A DNA stretch of 64,000 bases, taken from Udeniomyces pyricola (lineage: Eukaryota > Basidiomycota > Tremellomycetes > Cystofilobasidiales > Mrakiaceae). The DNA is taken from contig BCIK01000003.1 of assembly GCA_039545295.1 (NCBI GenBank), positions 1,240,001-1,304,000 on the forward strand. The letters run 5' to 3'. Below the pieces are notes generated by a model. It saw only the letters and a list, made by a program, of their open reading frames with translations. It was not told the DNA's origin and ran no database searches. The position numbers and the translations under genes are program-made. Positions 34,601 to 45,790 of the stretch are shown piece by piece (positions within the stretch are counted from its first letter, which is position 1; the number at the start of each line of letters is the position of its first letter).

Positions 34601-35632
34601 AACCCCCATTTTCCCTTTCCGTTGTCCCACACGAGACGTCTATACTTACACAGTCTCCCTTCTTGACGCCCCACGACTTGAGAATGTTGGCGACTCGAGA
34701 AACCTCGCGAAGGAGCTCTCCGTAACTGACTTCGACGTGCGTTCCGGGCTCATCGGCTTCGTAAAGGATAGCGGTCTGTTGGAATTTGAGTGAGGGGAAG
34801 GGGGGGAGGGGGAAGGATCAAGGTCAGTCTGATGGCTGCTAGGCGATCGTTGATCAATCAAAGCATGGGGGTCACTAACTCGATTCGGGTCCTGGAAAGC
34901 CCACCTGAGGGACATGAAAGATGGAGAGAAAGGCGTCCAGTGATCAGCAGGCTCCTTTCCCCGGATCCGGCTGGTCTCTCGGGACAACCCCAGCGAAACT
35001 CGTCCGACCGAGGTGTTCCCAGAATGGTTTCCCATCAGTTATCTCGCACGTACCTATCGACGCAGTTGTAACTGGCGTTGATTCCTCCCTCAGAGAACCA
35101 TTGAATGTCCTCGAACCCACCCGAGCGGACAGTCTGGAACGGTCGGTGCCAGTAGAGGGTCTTGTTGGCCATCTGTGTAGGTGGATGACGGAGATGGATA
35201 GAACGGGAATACGCAGAATCGAGCGATGGGAACGTGGTGAGCTCATCGAGGCAGTCTGCTTGGTAGAGAAAGAGTCACGGATGGTGCATGACCCAGGGCC
35301 AAGGGATCGGTGGCCTGTTTGATGAGCCAAGAGGGAAGGGAAGGAAGAAGCTCGGGAGAACCTACCTCGGCCCACCACTCGTCCGAGCCCTGCTTAATCG
35401 TCTTTTGATGGAATTTATGGTAGTCCTCCAGTCCAGGGCCTACGTGGGGAACAGGGTGATCGGGATGGTTGCCGGAGCATCGGTCTGGGAGGGAGAACAA
35501 GTAAGCGAACAAGGGGCGTGAGTAGGAGCTCCCTTGGGAGAAGATGAAGGGGAAGATCAGTTGGGGAAAGTAGGCAGGCAGACACTCACGAGAGACGGGG
35601 AACGTGGGAACGTCCTCTGCTTGTTCGGCCAT
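31696..35632 (-). CDS. ACS1: Acetyl-CoA synthetase (AMP-forming)
   Basis: Activates acetate to acetyl-CoA via acetyl-AMP, feeding the glyoxylate cycle, lipid synthesis and histone acetylation. Eighteen exons join in frame to 662 residues: 35632-35590, 35484-35366, 35172-35054, 34904-34880, 34775-34650, 34551-34410, 34303-34288, 34180-33958, 33872-33728, 33631-33542, 33455-33290, 33195-33091, 32993-32813, 32722-32641, 32532-32450, 32353-32302, 32171-32015, 31810-31696. Markers are the P-loop [11 protein letters not shown] (residues 271-281), [45 protein letters not shown], and the C-terminal [11 protein letters not shown], whose Lys623 is the catalytic, acetylation-regulated lysine of the family. 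Exon 7 is 16 nt and exon 4 is 25 nt; both are required by the conserved protein. All catalytic motifs are intact. No targeting signal is evident, so probably cytosolic/nuclear. Confidence 0.98.
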
Positions 35633-37067
35633 GATGGTTGATGAGGGAATGAAGGGGGATATCGTTGGGTGGTTGGGTGTATGGGGGGATACGGGAAAGG
35701 ATAGATTGACACGAAGGGAACAAGGAAGCGGTTGTCGCGAAGGAAAGAGAAAGCTAGGAACTCAGTAATGATCAGTCGGGGCTTGGAGCTTGGGGCGACC
35801 GACAACCCACCCGTATTTGCCCGAGGGCTCGCTCGAGTTTTTCTGTGGATTTTGCTCCCTTTGTTTTTCTCCACTACGTAAGTAGAACCGATCCCCTTGC
35901 ACCGGTCGCTCACGAGGACTTCGGAACTCCTCCCGGTCTTTGACGTATAATATCATCATCATCACTATCATTCCATTCCAGTATAACAGTCCCCGCTCTT
36001 GGCCTGTCCACACGTGAAGCTTGCTAGCTTTGATGCATATATATGCGTTATATATCATCATATATCATATATGAGCTCGCTTCGTTGAATTGCCGTCGCA
36101 GACTGTCGCATCCGAGCCCCCTCCCCTCGCAGATCGATCATGAAAATAGTCATTTCGCTTCAACTCGACAACCGGCCGGTACTCATGCAAGGTCATGTGC
36201 CGGACACGTCGTGACCTGCTGCTGCTGTCGCGACGATCACGAGAGTCGTCCTCTACGCGTTACGTACGTACGCACGCGTGATATTACTCAATCGTTCTAC
36301 GCGAAAATCGGCTTGCCAAGAATTATATGTATATATACATGCGTCCCAAGCGAATATAGTGAATGCGCCTTCCATTTGCTTGCATACGCCGTACGGACGT
36401 TGTCTAGCTGTGTACGTACGTTACCCGCGGATGGCCGACGATGACAAAAAAAATTGGTATCCACGCATGCAGAATTGAAGCTTTGGTTTTGGATTGGACA
36501 GTATATTATACCTGCTACATATATAGCTGCTACTCAACTTACATATACTATCGCGCGCGTCCGGTCCAGACGTAAATCAGAAATCAATCATCAACAACGC
36601 TGATATGGAGCACCGACGATCCTAATGACCGACTCATACTTCAGTATAGATATCCTCCATTCCCAAGTACACAGATTACCACCCAAGCTTATCCAGCACG
36701 GTGAGAGGGCAAGAGCGTGAACCAAACATTCTCAAAGCGCGCAAGCCAGGTCGACGAAGCTCGACCGCCTGTCGCGTCACCCAAAGTCATTGTACAACTT
36801 GATCAATCACGAATCATGCACTATATCTCCGGATCGAGCCCAAGGGTAAAGGGGTGAGAAAAAGAAGAAGAAGAAAATTAGAGAATGGGAAGAAAATCTG
36901 TCGCAGGCTGTAGGATCGAAGCAAACGACAAGGAGCCTAAGTTTAGCCAACTTGATGCGGGTGGAAGCCACTCAAAGCCTCTAACCAGGCTGGTTCGGTT
37001 GAAAGACAACCATGCCCACTTACAAGTGATGCCTGGATATGGGTGAAAGACCAGATGAGTCTGGGAC
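35633..37067. other. Intergenic, ACS upstream region
   Basis: 1.43 kb: the ACS promoter side and the 3' flank of the UPF0390 gene. It contains many short palindromes rich in TA and CG steps (TATATA near 36040 and 36320, ACGTACGT near 36262 and 36413, GCGCGCG near 36554). There are also two ACGCGT boxes and the 10-bp palindrome ACCGGCCGGT near 36170. No gene seen. Confidence 0.5.
36255..36279. promoter_or_regulatory. Paired ACGCGT boxes
   Basis: ACGCGT at 36255-36260 and 36274-36279, separated by TACGTACGTAC-type sequence. ACGCGT is the MluI cell-cycle box bound by MBF in yeasts. The pair lies about 620 bp upstream of the ACS start codon. Function is inference. Confidence 0.35.
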
Positions 37068-37594
37068 CTAAATGTTAGCCCGCTCTGAAGGATGAGGGTG
37101 CTTGGTGGCACCCTCTCGCTTGACTCCGTCGCTAACGGGTCGCTTCTGCTCCTTCTTCTTCTTGATCTCGCTACAGTGGAACCAAAACAATTGGAGCGAC
37201 GTGTCAGCTATACGTTGGAAGTCGTGCGGAAAGGCCATGTATACGCCGGAACAGGCAAAGGACGACATACGCAGGCGTGTCACCGAGTCCCTTCATGATG
37301 GTCAGCTTTCCACCTGATGCGGCGGTGACCATCTGCTTCTCAATCGAGTTGTTGATCTTGGAGGAGAGGTTCTGGATAGTGCAAGAGAGGAGTTTGGGCG
37401 GGTGAGCAACATGTATATAGTGGACACCGAGCGGGAAGGCGGTTGCAGCTGACCTTTTGCATGGTGCGGCGGACGATAGCGTCAGTCTTCTTGGGAGCGA
37501 TCGACCTGGCACCCTTCTTGGGGTTGATGGCATGCTTGGATTTGCGCTGGGAGCCACCGGAAGCTTGGAGACCTTTGGTTGAGTTCTGAGCCAT
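37068..37594 (-). CDS. UPF0390 (DUF2462) small basic protein
   Basis: Member of the UPF0390/DUF2462 family (human C19orf53-like), small lysine-rich proteins probably nucleolar or ribosome-associated; the function is poorly known. Exons 37594-37454, 37371-37271 and 37170-37068 give 114 residues. The conserved core is KGARSIAPKKTDAIVRRTMQK, continuing into LSSKINNSIEKQMV and a KLTIMKG element. A KKKKEQKR stretch follows. The start MAQNSTKG fits the family's short N-terminus. It shares a 298-bp divergent promoter with the vWA gene. Confidence 0.82.
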
Positions 37595-37892
37595 GGTGTT
37601 TGAACTGTGAGGGGATGGAGGTGGCAAGGGGGTTTGGGTAAGGGGGCGGTGGGGTTGGCGTTGTCAGAAATAACAGGCGAGTCGAACCAATTGATCATGA
37701 GCTTGAATCGATCATGGGGTCATCGGTCTCGATTGTCCTAGTTGCGGCGGAAACCACCCAATATCCACCGTTCATGCGCATGCACGAACAACGTTTCCCC
37801 TTGGATAATACCCTTGATCACATCATCCCCATATCACACACACACCCGTACACACCCGCACCCACACATAACCCAGCCATCTTCACCACACC
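37595..37892. promoter_or_regulatory. Divergent promoter UPF0390/vWA
   Basis: 298 bp between two divergent start codons, containing a CCAAT at 37687-37691 and a CA/CCCA-rich patch just before the vWA start. Short enough that both genes probably share elements. Confidence 0.5.
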
Positions 37893-40649
37893 ATGGACGA
37901 AGACGACATCATGGACGAGGACTTCACCCAGCCCTACCGATACCAGCCCCAACATTATCATCAGCCCCAATTCGAGGCCATGTCGGAGCCTGCCGGCAAG
38001 ATGCTGTCAGTCCCAATCCCGGTCTTGTCTATTCTTCTCCCCTCGCATCCCTCTGGCCTCCCTCCGAGCCACAGTGTCTTCTGCTTTCTTGCTTCAAGTC
38101 GTGGCCCCCGTACCTTTCATGTTTCGTCAACCGTACCCTCCGATGGCTGGCCTCCGCACGTGTCCACCCTTTTGGACCCCATGACTCCCATACCCATACC
38201 GATATCTTGCCGCTCGAGCCTCGTCTCATGCTCACCTGGTCGAATCTCACGGATCTCATGAGAGCCTGAGCCTGAGCCTGTATGACGAGTGGCTTTCCAC
38301 CCACTTTTTTGTCTTTGTATATGCGTCATAAAGATCATCGTGGCGTATCGTGAAGCTGTTGCCGGGATATCAACTTTCCGAGCCCCATTCCGTTGCAGTA
38401 CGCATGCTGACGTTGTCCACCACCTGTCCACCTCAATCTTGATCGTCTGTCCACTTTTCCCACAACAGAGACCTCGTCTTCATTCAGGATGCTACTGGCT
38501 CCATGGGAAGTTACATCGCTTCAGGTAGGTGGTCGACATGGCATCCGATCTGTTATCGCCACCCGTACTGTGGTCATTGACAGAAAGCTTCGGTCTCCTT
38601 GTCATTTCCCCATAGCTACCAAGAACATTGAAGAAGTACGCACCCCTGCTCCTCTTCGCTGATGGGACTAGCATTTAACGGAAGTTGACCTTTGGGGTCT
38701 TCTGACTTTCCTCGACTCTAGATTTGTGCCGCCATCATTAACTCTGAAAAGCTCTCGCGAGAGGACGATCTTAGGGTCTCGGTAAGTCGGCCGAGAACGC
38801 GTCGGCACAAAACCCGCAAGATTGAGTGAGAGCTGACGCATACAGCTCGGATCCTTCTTCCTCTGTTTTTCGTAGATCATTGCGTACCGAGATCATCCCC
38901 CTCAGGACCATTCTTGTCAGTCCGATGGTTTCGCATGTTGTCGTATGTGTGGGCCCGACTGCTGACGCGCAGCATGTGATCACGTCATGCTGTCTTTATC
39001 GGACAGACGTCACCAAGGTGCTCCCTTTTACGTCTTCCATTCCTTCGGTCAAGGAGTTCCTTGGCTCTCTCTATGCGTCTGGAGGCGGAGATGGTCCAGA
39101 GGCTGTGACAGCGGGCATGTCGGTTGCTCTCGATGGAGTCGAATGGAGGCAGGATGCAGCCAAGATGGTCGTGCTCGTCGCAGATGCTCCACCGCATGGA
39201 ATTGGAGAGTATGGCGACGGATTTCCTAACGGATCGCCTGATGGTGAATTAATCTTAGATATCGTGTGGCCTTGTTCGTGTCCTGGGATTATACTGACTG
39301 ACTGATATGTGCATGTTCCATTGCAGGAAAGGATCCTCTTCAGCTAGCGCGAGAAATGGCCAGTCGAGGTATCACCATGTTGTGAGCAGACCCTTCACTG
39401 ACATTGCTAAGGATCAGGTCATGCCCACGCGATCACTCATGCTTTCTTGCTCGGTTATTTGGGATAGCATCGTCGCCTGTGAGCCGGCCCTGAGTGGATA
39501 TCTTTACGGCAACGATCTCTTCAAGGCCATCTGCAGCATCACGTCCGGGATCATGCTGCCTCTGACGACGGCCTCGCTTCTTGCCCATGCTATTGTACGT
39601 TAGTTACGGTACGATAACAAGTGTCGTACAGATACAATTCCTTACCAGCCCATGTTGTCTTCATCCAGGTTGGTTCTGCCCTCGAGCACATCCAGATGGA
39701 TCGTCTCATCAAAGAGGTTGGTCAGGCGGTTGGAGAGCGGCTGCGAGGGGGATCCGAGAGCGTCGACGACATCGCACGTGGTAAGCTCAACTTTCCTCGT
39801 TGGCTCCAATGCGAGTTTATATGGGATACAAGTCTGACGATTGTTTGATTTCATCCCGTTCTCAATATCATCCTGATGTTTAGAGCTGCACGAACGACTC
39901 ATGCTCCGAAATGAGTCCACAAAGAAACTTGTCATTGAGAACATATGTCCGTTGCATGTTTCTCCCTTCAACCATCTGATTCCACGATGTTCTAAGATGC
40001 TTGAACTGACTCGACTTGGTTGTCTTCTCAGACAAAGAATCGGAAGAGGCATCCCATAATGTCGAAGTCTTCATTGCGGCTCCCGACATTGGCGCAGCGA
40101 AACCTTACCTGAAAAAAGTTCAGGGCTCTCGCTTCACTGACTCGTACCTCGCTTCCCGGTACACTCGAAACTCATATTCAACATCCTCTACATACAAGTA
40201 TGCTCCTGCCGTCTCACCTCGACCTGTCTCTTCGACAACGGGAACCACCAGCGCCGTCCCGGCTACGCCTTCGAGCCCGCCTTCGCGTCAAGTCCTCTCG
40301 TCATTCAAGGCGTTCGGAGCGAGCCCACCAACGGGCGTTTTCGGAGCGCCCGTGCTCGGCAGCAGTTTCGGTAGCAGCGCTGGTGCTCTCAGAGGCGGTG
40401 CAAAGGCTGCAGATGATAGTGATGATGACGAGACGCCGAGTGCTGGGCAAAGGATAGGCTTCGAGGAGGGCGCCATCAGTTTGGATCAGGTTCGTCGTCT
40501 TTCTGAGCCGAACGTGTCCGTTCGTCGTCCTTCCAATTATGACTTGAGAAGTCTGTGCTGACATAGATGTGCTGCGTGTCTGTCGTGTTTTGATCACTCC
40601 ACAGGCAAAGCGGATAGCGATGGGAGCTGCTTGGCGGTCGAGGGGTTGA
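37893..40649 (+). CDS. von Willebrand factor A-domain protein
   Basis: Probably a cytosolic adaptor with one vWA domain; it resembles the vWA part of VwkA-type alpha-kinases, but no kinase domain is present. Exons 37893-38005, 38469-38524, 38616-38635, 38722-38781, 38876-38915, 39007-39243, 39327-39381, 39468-39594, 39669-39780, 39884-39946, 40032-40489 and 40605-40649 give 461 residues. The domain (about residues 38-250) starts DLVFIQDATGSMGSYIA, giving a MIDAS of D-A-T-G-S type. It continues with IIAYRDHPPQDHS, GGGDGPEAVTAGM and KMVVLVADAPPHGIGE. The C-terminal 150 residues are Ser/Thr/Pro-rich with a short acidic patch (DDSDDDETPS). The N-terminus is acidic then Tyr/Gln/His-rich. Exon 3 is only 20 nt. 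The partner is unknown. Confidence 0.88.
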
Positions 40650-41045
40650 ATAATCCGATGGTCTATGCACGTTTCAATTGTTGAGCTAGATATAGTTGTC
40701 TGTATGGCCTTCTTAGACGAGTCCTTCGGACGAGATTGTTCCGTTCGTTTCTTGCTACGATGTCTCGCTATCGAGTTAGGTGTTGAAATTGCGCATCAAA
40801 AGCAATGAATTCGAATGAAAAATAAAATAAAAATTGAGTGCGAGTAGGTGAGGTCCGAGTGTCACGTGGACATCCACGCGTAACGCGTCCACGAGCCGAC
40901 GCATGCGTACGTGACCGGCGCTACTACGCCTTGGGATTATCGATTATTTGGGACGATTCCAATTGATCCAACGTCGACCATCCCCTTCCCCCTTCTCTTT
41001 ACGATCTTCCCGTAGCCTCGCACTCATCCCCCTCTCCCCTTTCGG
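40650..41045 (+). promoter_or_regulatory. RSM22 promoter region
   Basis: 396 bp between the vWA stop and the RSM22 start. It includes an AT-rich stretch near 40810-40835 suited to transcript 3'-end formation, a cluster of palindromic motifs (listed separately), and a C/T-rich leader just before the start codon. Confidence 0.5.
40863..40888. promoter_or_regulatory. CACGTG plus two ACGCGT boxes
   Basis: CACGTG (40863-40868) is followed by ACGCGT at 40876-40881 and 40883-40888, with GTGGA/TCCAC arms between them. All lie 158-183 bp upstream of the RSM22 start. CACGTG is a bHLH-type site and ACGCGT an MBF-type site in other fungi; use here is inferred. Confidence 0.4.
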
Positions 41046-44000
41046 ATGATCTTCTCTCGACGTGTTTCACGCTCGCTCGTTCGTCGCTCTGATTCAATCC
41101 TGCCCTTCTTTGCCGGGTCAAATCGGCCATTGAGCAACTACGGTCTCAGGCGGCTCGACCCCGACGCCGACCTCCTCCACTATGAGCACGATACGACGCC
41201 CGTTGAGAGACGAGCCGAACGCAAAAGTCCCGCTGCCATCCTAGGCGAGAAGCAGATGCCCGCTATCAGTCTCCCTAGTGAACTCGAGAATAAAATGGAG
41301 AGGTTGTTCGCACGTGAGTCTCTCATTGCTGTTCTCCGCCACAGTGCCGGCTTCGGTTCTCGTCTTCTAGTCCTTCTGAATCGGTACGGCCCCTTGATGA
41401 TGCTTACTTACATTTGTACGATATGTCTGATACGATGGTAGTGGAGAGTCCCAAGGTGCTCCGATCGGCTTACAAGCTCTTCCTTAACTCGCCTGTCACC
41501 GACCCGACGAAGCTTCGACTGCCCGCGCCCGACCCACTACGTCCGAATCGTGATCCTCGACCTGGCCGAGCCAACCTTCTTCCCGCACCCGCCAAACTTC
41601 AGAACAATGGAAACCATCTCAAGGGTATGACCCTCGACTTGGCTCACCAGCCTCTCAAACTTATGCCGAGGGACACGACCAAGGAGCTCGTTCTTGCGCA
41701 CGCGAGTGGTCAGCTGCCAACGCAGTACGCCGTCTTGCGAAATATCATGGAGGAACTGAAGAAGCGTACGGGCTGGTTAGATGAGCCCGAGGAGCAACAA
41801 GGAGGACTTCAGTTTGTCGACTTTAGTGCAGGATATGGAGCTGCCAACTGGTGAGTGGTGTCCTTATTCTATCTTTACTTCGTCAGCGCGTGGGTGTGCG
41901 CGTACGCGTGCTTTTTGGACCGCAGCTAATGTATTATCTTGGGTTAAACCACAGGGCCGCGATTGCTACATTCCCTTCTCCCAAGCACAACAGAAACGTC
42001 TTTGTTCAGATCGAACCGAGCAGAACTGTGGCCGAGCTATCCCAGCTTCTTCTTCAGCGTAAGTGAGCGAAGGAGTCTGGTTTCCGCTTGAATGGTCAAG
42101 TCTTGATGACAGCTGATCTGGTTTTCTATTTGGCATCTGCGGTCACCTCACTTAGCTGGTACTCCTGGACCTGTCAACAACTGGGTCAACCTGTATTACC
42201 GAAGTTGGCAAAAGTTTGGCCTCGCCCTGCCCGAGGTCAGTCGCGCGTCGTGATTTTGATTCTCAAACCCAATAAACGCAAGAGGATAGGCTGATGACTT
42301 GTCTTGTATGGTCGCGTTTCTCTTCTTCGCTCATAGCCAATAAAACCGCGTAAATCCGTTGGTATCTCGGCCTTTCACCTTACGACGATGAGGCGTGTTC
42401 AGGATCGTCGACGCGTTCTCAACAGGATGTGGGAATCGGATTGTGAATATCTTGTCAGTCACGCGTTTGGCTCGATTGCGTTCTCCTTCCTACATGTCTT
42501 GTCTTCTTCCACCCCTCTCCCTTCACTGCTTCTCCCTTATCGTGGTTCGTTATCTTTCGAGTCTCTGACAAATCGCGTTCTCGTTTCCAGATTCTCGCCG
42601 ATCATGCATTCAAGGATGGCTTCCGGACCATTATCGAAGCGAGAGAGTACTTCCTCCAACTCGGTGCAGAGGAGGTAAAAGATGCGGAGCTCACCAAGAT
42701 GGCGCAAGCGTTGATCCCGACATCCACTTCGCCTACTGAGGAATCCTCTTCTGACCCGTCGTCGACGCCTTCCCCTGTTGATGTTATCGACGAAGACCCA
42801 ACCACCGCTGACGATGGGACCGAGGCTGTTCCCGTCCGCCGAGGTCGAATTCGCCCGAGGACCAAGTCCCCGCGGGAACGCTTGGAAGAGCAACCGGAAG
42901 AGATCGATGCCGAGACGGAAGCGAAGAAGCCGGCTTCGAAGGATGGGCTCGAGACGATTTCTCTCGACGGGATGGAATTCATCGAGGAGCCGTTTGAGAA
43001 AGAACCCGAGACGACCGAGGAGAGTTCGGATTTGGTGCAGAGAGGTCCCATGGATGTCGCTAAGGACAAGGAGAGGATTTTGGGATCCCACGTACTTGCA
43101 CCCGTACGTCGGGTTTGAGTTCCCCCTTTTCTGACGCCCTAGCATGCCCGTAGCACACTGACAAGTTGTCTGTTCTCTCTTTGTCGCCTGTGTTTTCATA
43201 TCAGTGCCCTCATGACTCTGGATGCCCACTCGCCCCAACGCCCGACTACTGCCACTTCGTTCAAACGCACGAACAACCCTCTTTCAGCCGAACAGTCAAG
43301 GGCAGCAAACAAGGCACGATCCCCACCAAGTACTCTTATGTCATCATCAAGCGAGGGCCTCGGCCAGCCATTGGTGACGACATCCGTGGTGAGGGTCGAA
43401 TGGGCGAGGTTGGTCGTGAGGAGGCCGAAAAGACCGCCGAGAAGGAGAAGAACGTTTTCGTCCAGGGCTCCGATGGCGTTTACGCGAGCTCATTAGCGGA
43501 AGGGGAGCAGGATCCCGAGCGGGAGCGACTTGTCGACCTCCCATCGACGGACATGGGCAAGCTGAGGCAGGAAATCCAGGAATGGGGAAGGATGATCTAC
43601 CCACCCCTTACCCTCAAGGGTCACATGACGATGGATATGTGTACCTCCTCGGGTGAGTTTCTCCTCTTCTTCTCGTTCTTTGTCTCTAGTTTCTTGTCGT
43701 CCCTCGGAGATGGAGCGTGAGCTAATGGGTACCTTCCCCCCTGTCCTCCTTTTTCCCTTTCGTAAATTTGATATTATTTCCTCTTTGCTAGGTGCCATTA
43801 TGCGACAAACGATTCCAAAATCATATGGCCGTCAAGTCTGGTACGACGTCAAGCACTCGCGATGGGGTGATGCCATCCCTTATATATCCAAGTCGGCCCG
43901 AACCAAGACACGAGGAATCTCCAAGCTCGCGCCCGCCGTCGTCAAGAACAAGATCAGCGTCGTCAACGGCAAGGTGATGGGACTCGATCGGCTCAACAAG

Positions 44001-45270
44001 GTCGAATACGCCGAGGTGGAGGAGCTCATGAAGGCTCTCGGCGTCGAGATGCCGGATCGGTTGACGAAGCGAGGCAAAGCCCCTTACAAGCAGGAGCTCG
44101 CCGCTTGGACTTCCTCGTCCAACAACGACGACGAAGACAGCTCTCAAAATCAACAGGAAAGAGCGCAAGCGAAAATCGACAACATTCTCGCGAGCGAGGG
44201 CATCGCTCGTCCTAGAAGAGTGCTACCCAAAGCAGATCTCGAAGCCAAGGTCGTAGCGGCTAAGCAGGAAGGACAAGAGACGGTCGAATGGATGGGCCGG
44301 CAAGTTGTCACGAGCCCCGAGTGGGAACCGACGTCTCTTCAAGGGGCGATGGTCGTTGACCCGGCCGAGTACAGTCGACCGGAGGAGAAGGACGGCGAGG
44401 ACGAGTGGAACGAGGTCCTCGAGAGCGATAATCTGACAGGTTGGCAACAAGACGGACAGGATCCAACCCTACACATGACCGAGGACGGACCCGACTTTAA
44501 CGTCCTCTTTGGAACCCAAACCAGTGACACTTCGAACGACGCCGACTCTGGCCCGAGTTCATCCTCCAGCCCGGCGGCTTCTTCCTCTCACCGTTATTCG
44601 CCTCCGACCAACACTTTGGCGTCGCATCCCTTCTCAGTCGACGACATCTACGACTCAGACACGTCCGACTTTTCCCCCGCGGCGAAGCAGCCCAAGACGT
44701 TACTATCGTCGCTCGGCCCGGCCTGGATGGGCTCGTACGAGCACGCCCTCTCGCCCAAGGAAGAAGCCGCGGCCGCCAAGGATCGCGACCGAACGCTTCG
44801 AGAGCTTTACGGCCAGGTTCCCTCTTTGGTGAGTATCGTTTCAAGATAGTTTTCATCTTTTCTCCATCTTTTTTCTTCTTATTTTAAGGCTTGACTCGCC
44901 TGGGCTGTCAACGGTCACAAAAAAAGAAAGAACAAAACACAACCGGCACTCACGTTTCGAGTCGGATCGGTCGTCGTCGTTGTCATGAGCTAACTTGTAT
45001 CATCTCGCATCTTCTTAACTTTCACCTTCTCCGTCTCTCGCTTTTCTCTTCCATTTTTGACAGGGTCGACCGCGTACGATGGCGGAAGATTGGAAGCTGC
45101 TCGAGGCTTGGAACGGTAAAGTCAATCCGGGTCCAAGCCCGCAAACCCAAGTCAAGCACGAGATCCAAGCGCGTCGACGGGACTTCCGAAAATCTGGCTT
45201 CCATTCCAAGTCGAGATCGACTGCCCCTCGTCGGGCTGGTAGCAATTCCAGCCGGGGTCGGAAACCTTAG
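41046..45270 (+). CDS. RSM22: Mitochondrial Rsm22/METTL17-type protein
   Basis: Mitochondrial small-subunit assembly factor of the Rsm22 methyltransferase-like family. Exons 41046-41313, 41442-41850, 41955-42058, 42156-42235, 42337-42453, 42591-43103, 43205-43652, 43792-44828 and 45064-45270 give 1060 residues, longer than yeast Rsm22 (about 630). The N-terminus (RRVSRSLVRRSDSILPFF) is a plausible mitochondrial presequence. A degenerate SAM-fold motif FVDFSAGYGAANW follows, near residue 220. Cysteines in CPHDSGCP, DYCHF and MDMCTSSG correspond to the four metal/Fe-S ligands of the family. QTIPKSYGRQVWYDVKHSRWGD is the conserved C-terminal core. Two regions are added: an acidic Pro/Ser/Glu insert (about residues 360-480) and a 350-residue acidic/Ser-rich C-terminal extension ending in a basic tail. 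Family assignment is firm; activity is uncertain because the SAM motif is degenerate. Confidence 0.9.
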
Positions 45271-45598
45271 GTCGCCTTTTATTTTGTGGACACCCATGAA
45301 TTTAACGAGTCTCCTGCACCTTCCCGTTCAAACCCCTCCGCACGGCCTTCCAGCCTTTTTTTTTTTCTTTTCTCTCTTTCATATATACTTGCTTTCTGTC
45401 CTCTCGTTCTCCTTCCCCTTGCCCTATGTCTCGTCTTATCGCATCTCTCAGCTTGCTTTTCGCTTATCGCGATACATCATTTCTACCTCCACCTCCCCCC
45501 CCATCCCACAGTTTGAGGGATAGGTCGCTGTAGTTCCCTTTCATATACCCTCCTTCTTGAGCCTTGGTATCATTTCTTGATGCGGCAACCTTGATTGT

Positions 45599-45622
45599 CC
45601 CCCCCCCCCCCCCCCCCCCCCT
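45599..45622 (+). repeat. Poly-C tract (24)
   Basis: Twenty-four consecutive C followed by six T. Confidence 0.95.
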
Positions 45623-45760
45623 TTTTTATAACACGTTCGATCTCGAATTGATCCCATCGTTCTAGCTCTTCATTCATCTCTCTCTCTCCCCCCTTTTTAC
45701 ATTCTGCACACATCTTGAAACTCTCGCATTAGCTCGATCCTTCCCTCTTCCCTTTAGTCT

Positions 45761-45790
45761 CCCCCCCCCCCCCCCCNNCCCCCNNCCCCC
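45761..45790 (+). repeat. Poly-C tract with N positions
   Basis: About 26 C with N at 45777-45778 and 45784-45785, so the true length is uncertain. A similar C run with N at 46215 and 46217 follows at 46219-46234. Confidence 0.9.

Noticed and set aside
1..35632. Malate synthase and acetyl-CoA synthetase as an acetate-utilisation gene cluster.
   Set aside because: They are 29 kb apart with at least eight unrelated genes between them; the shared pathway is probably coincidental.
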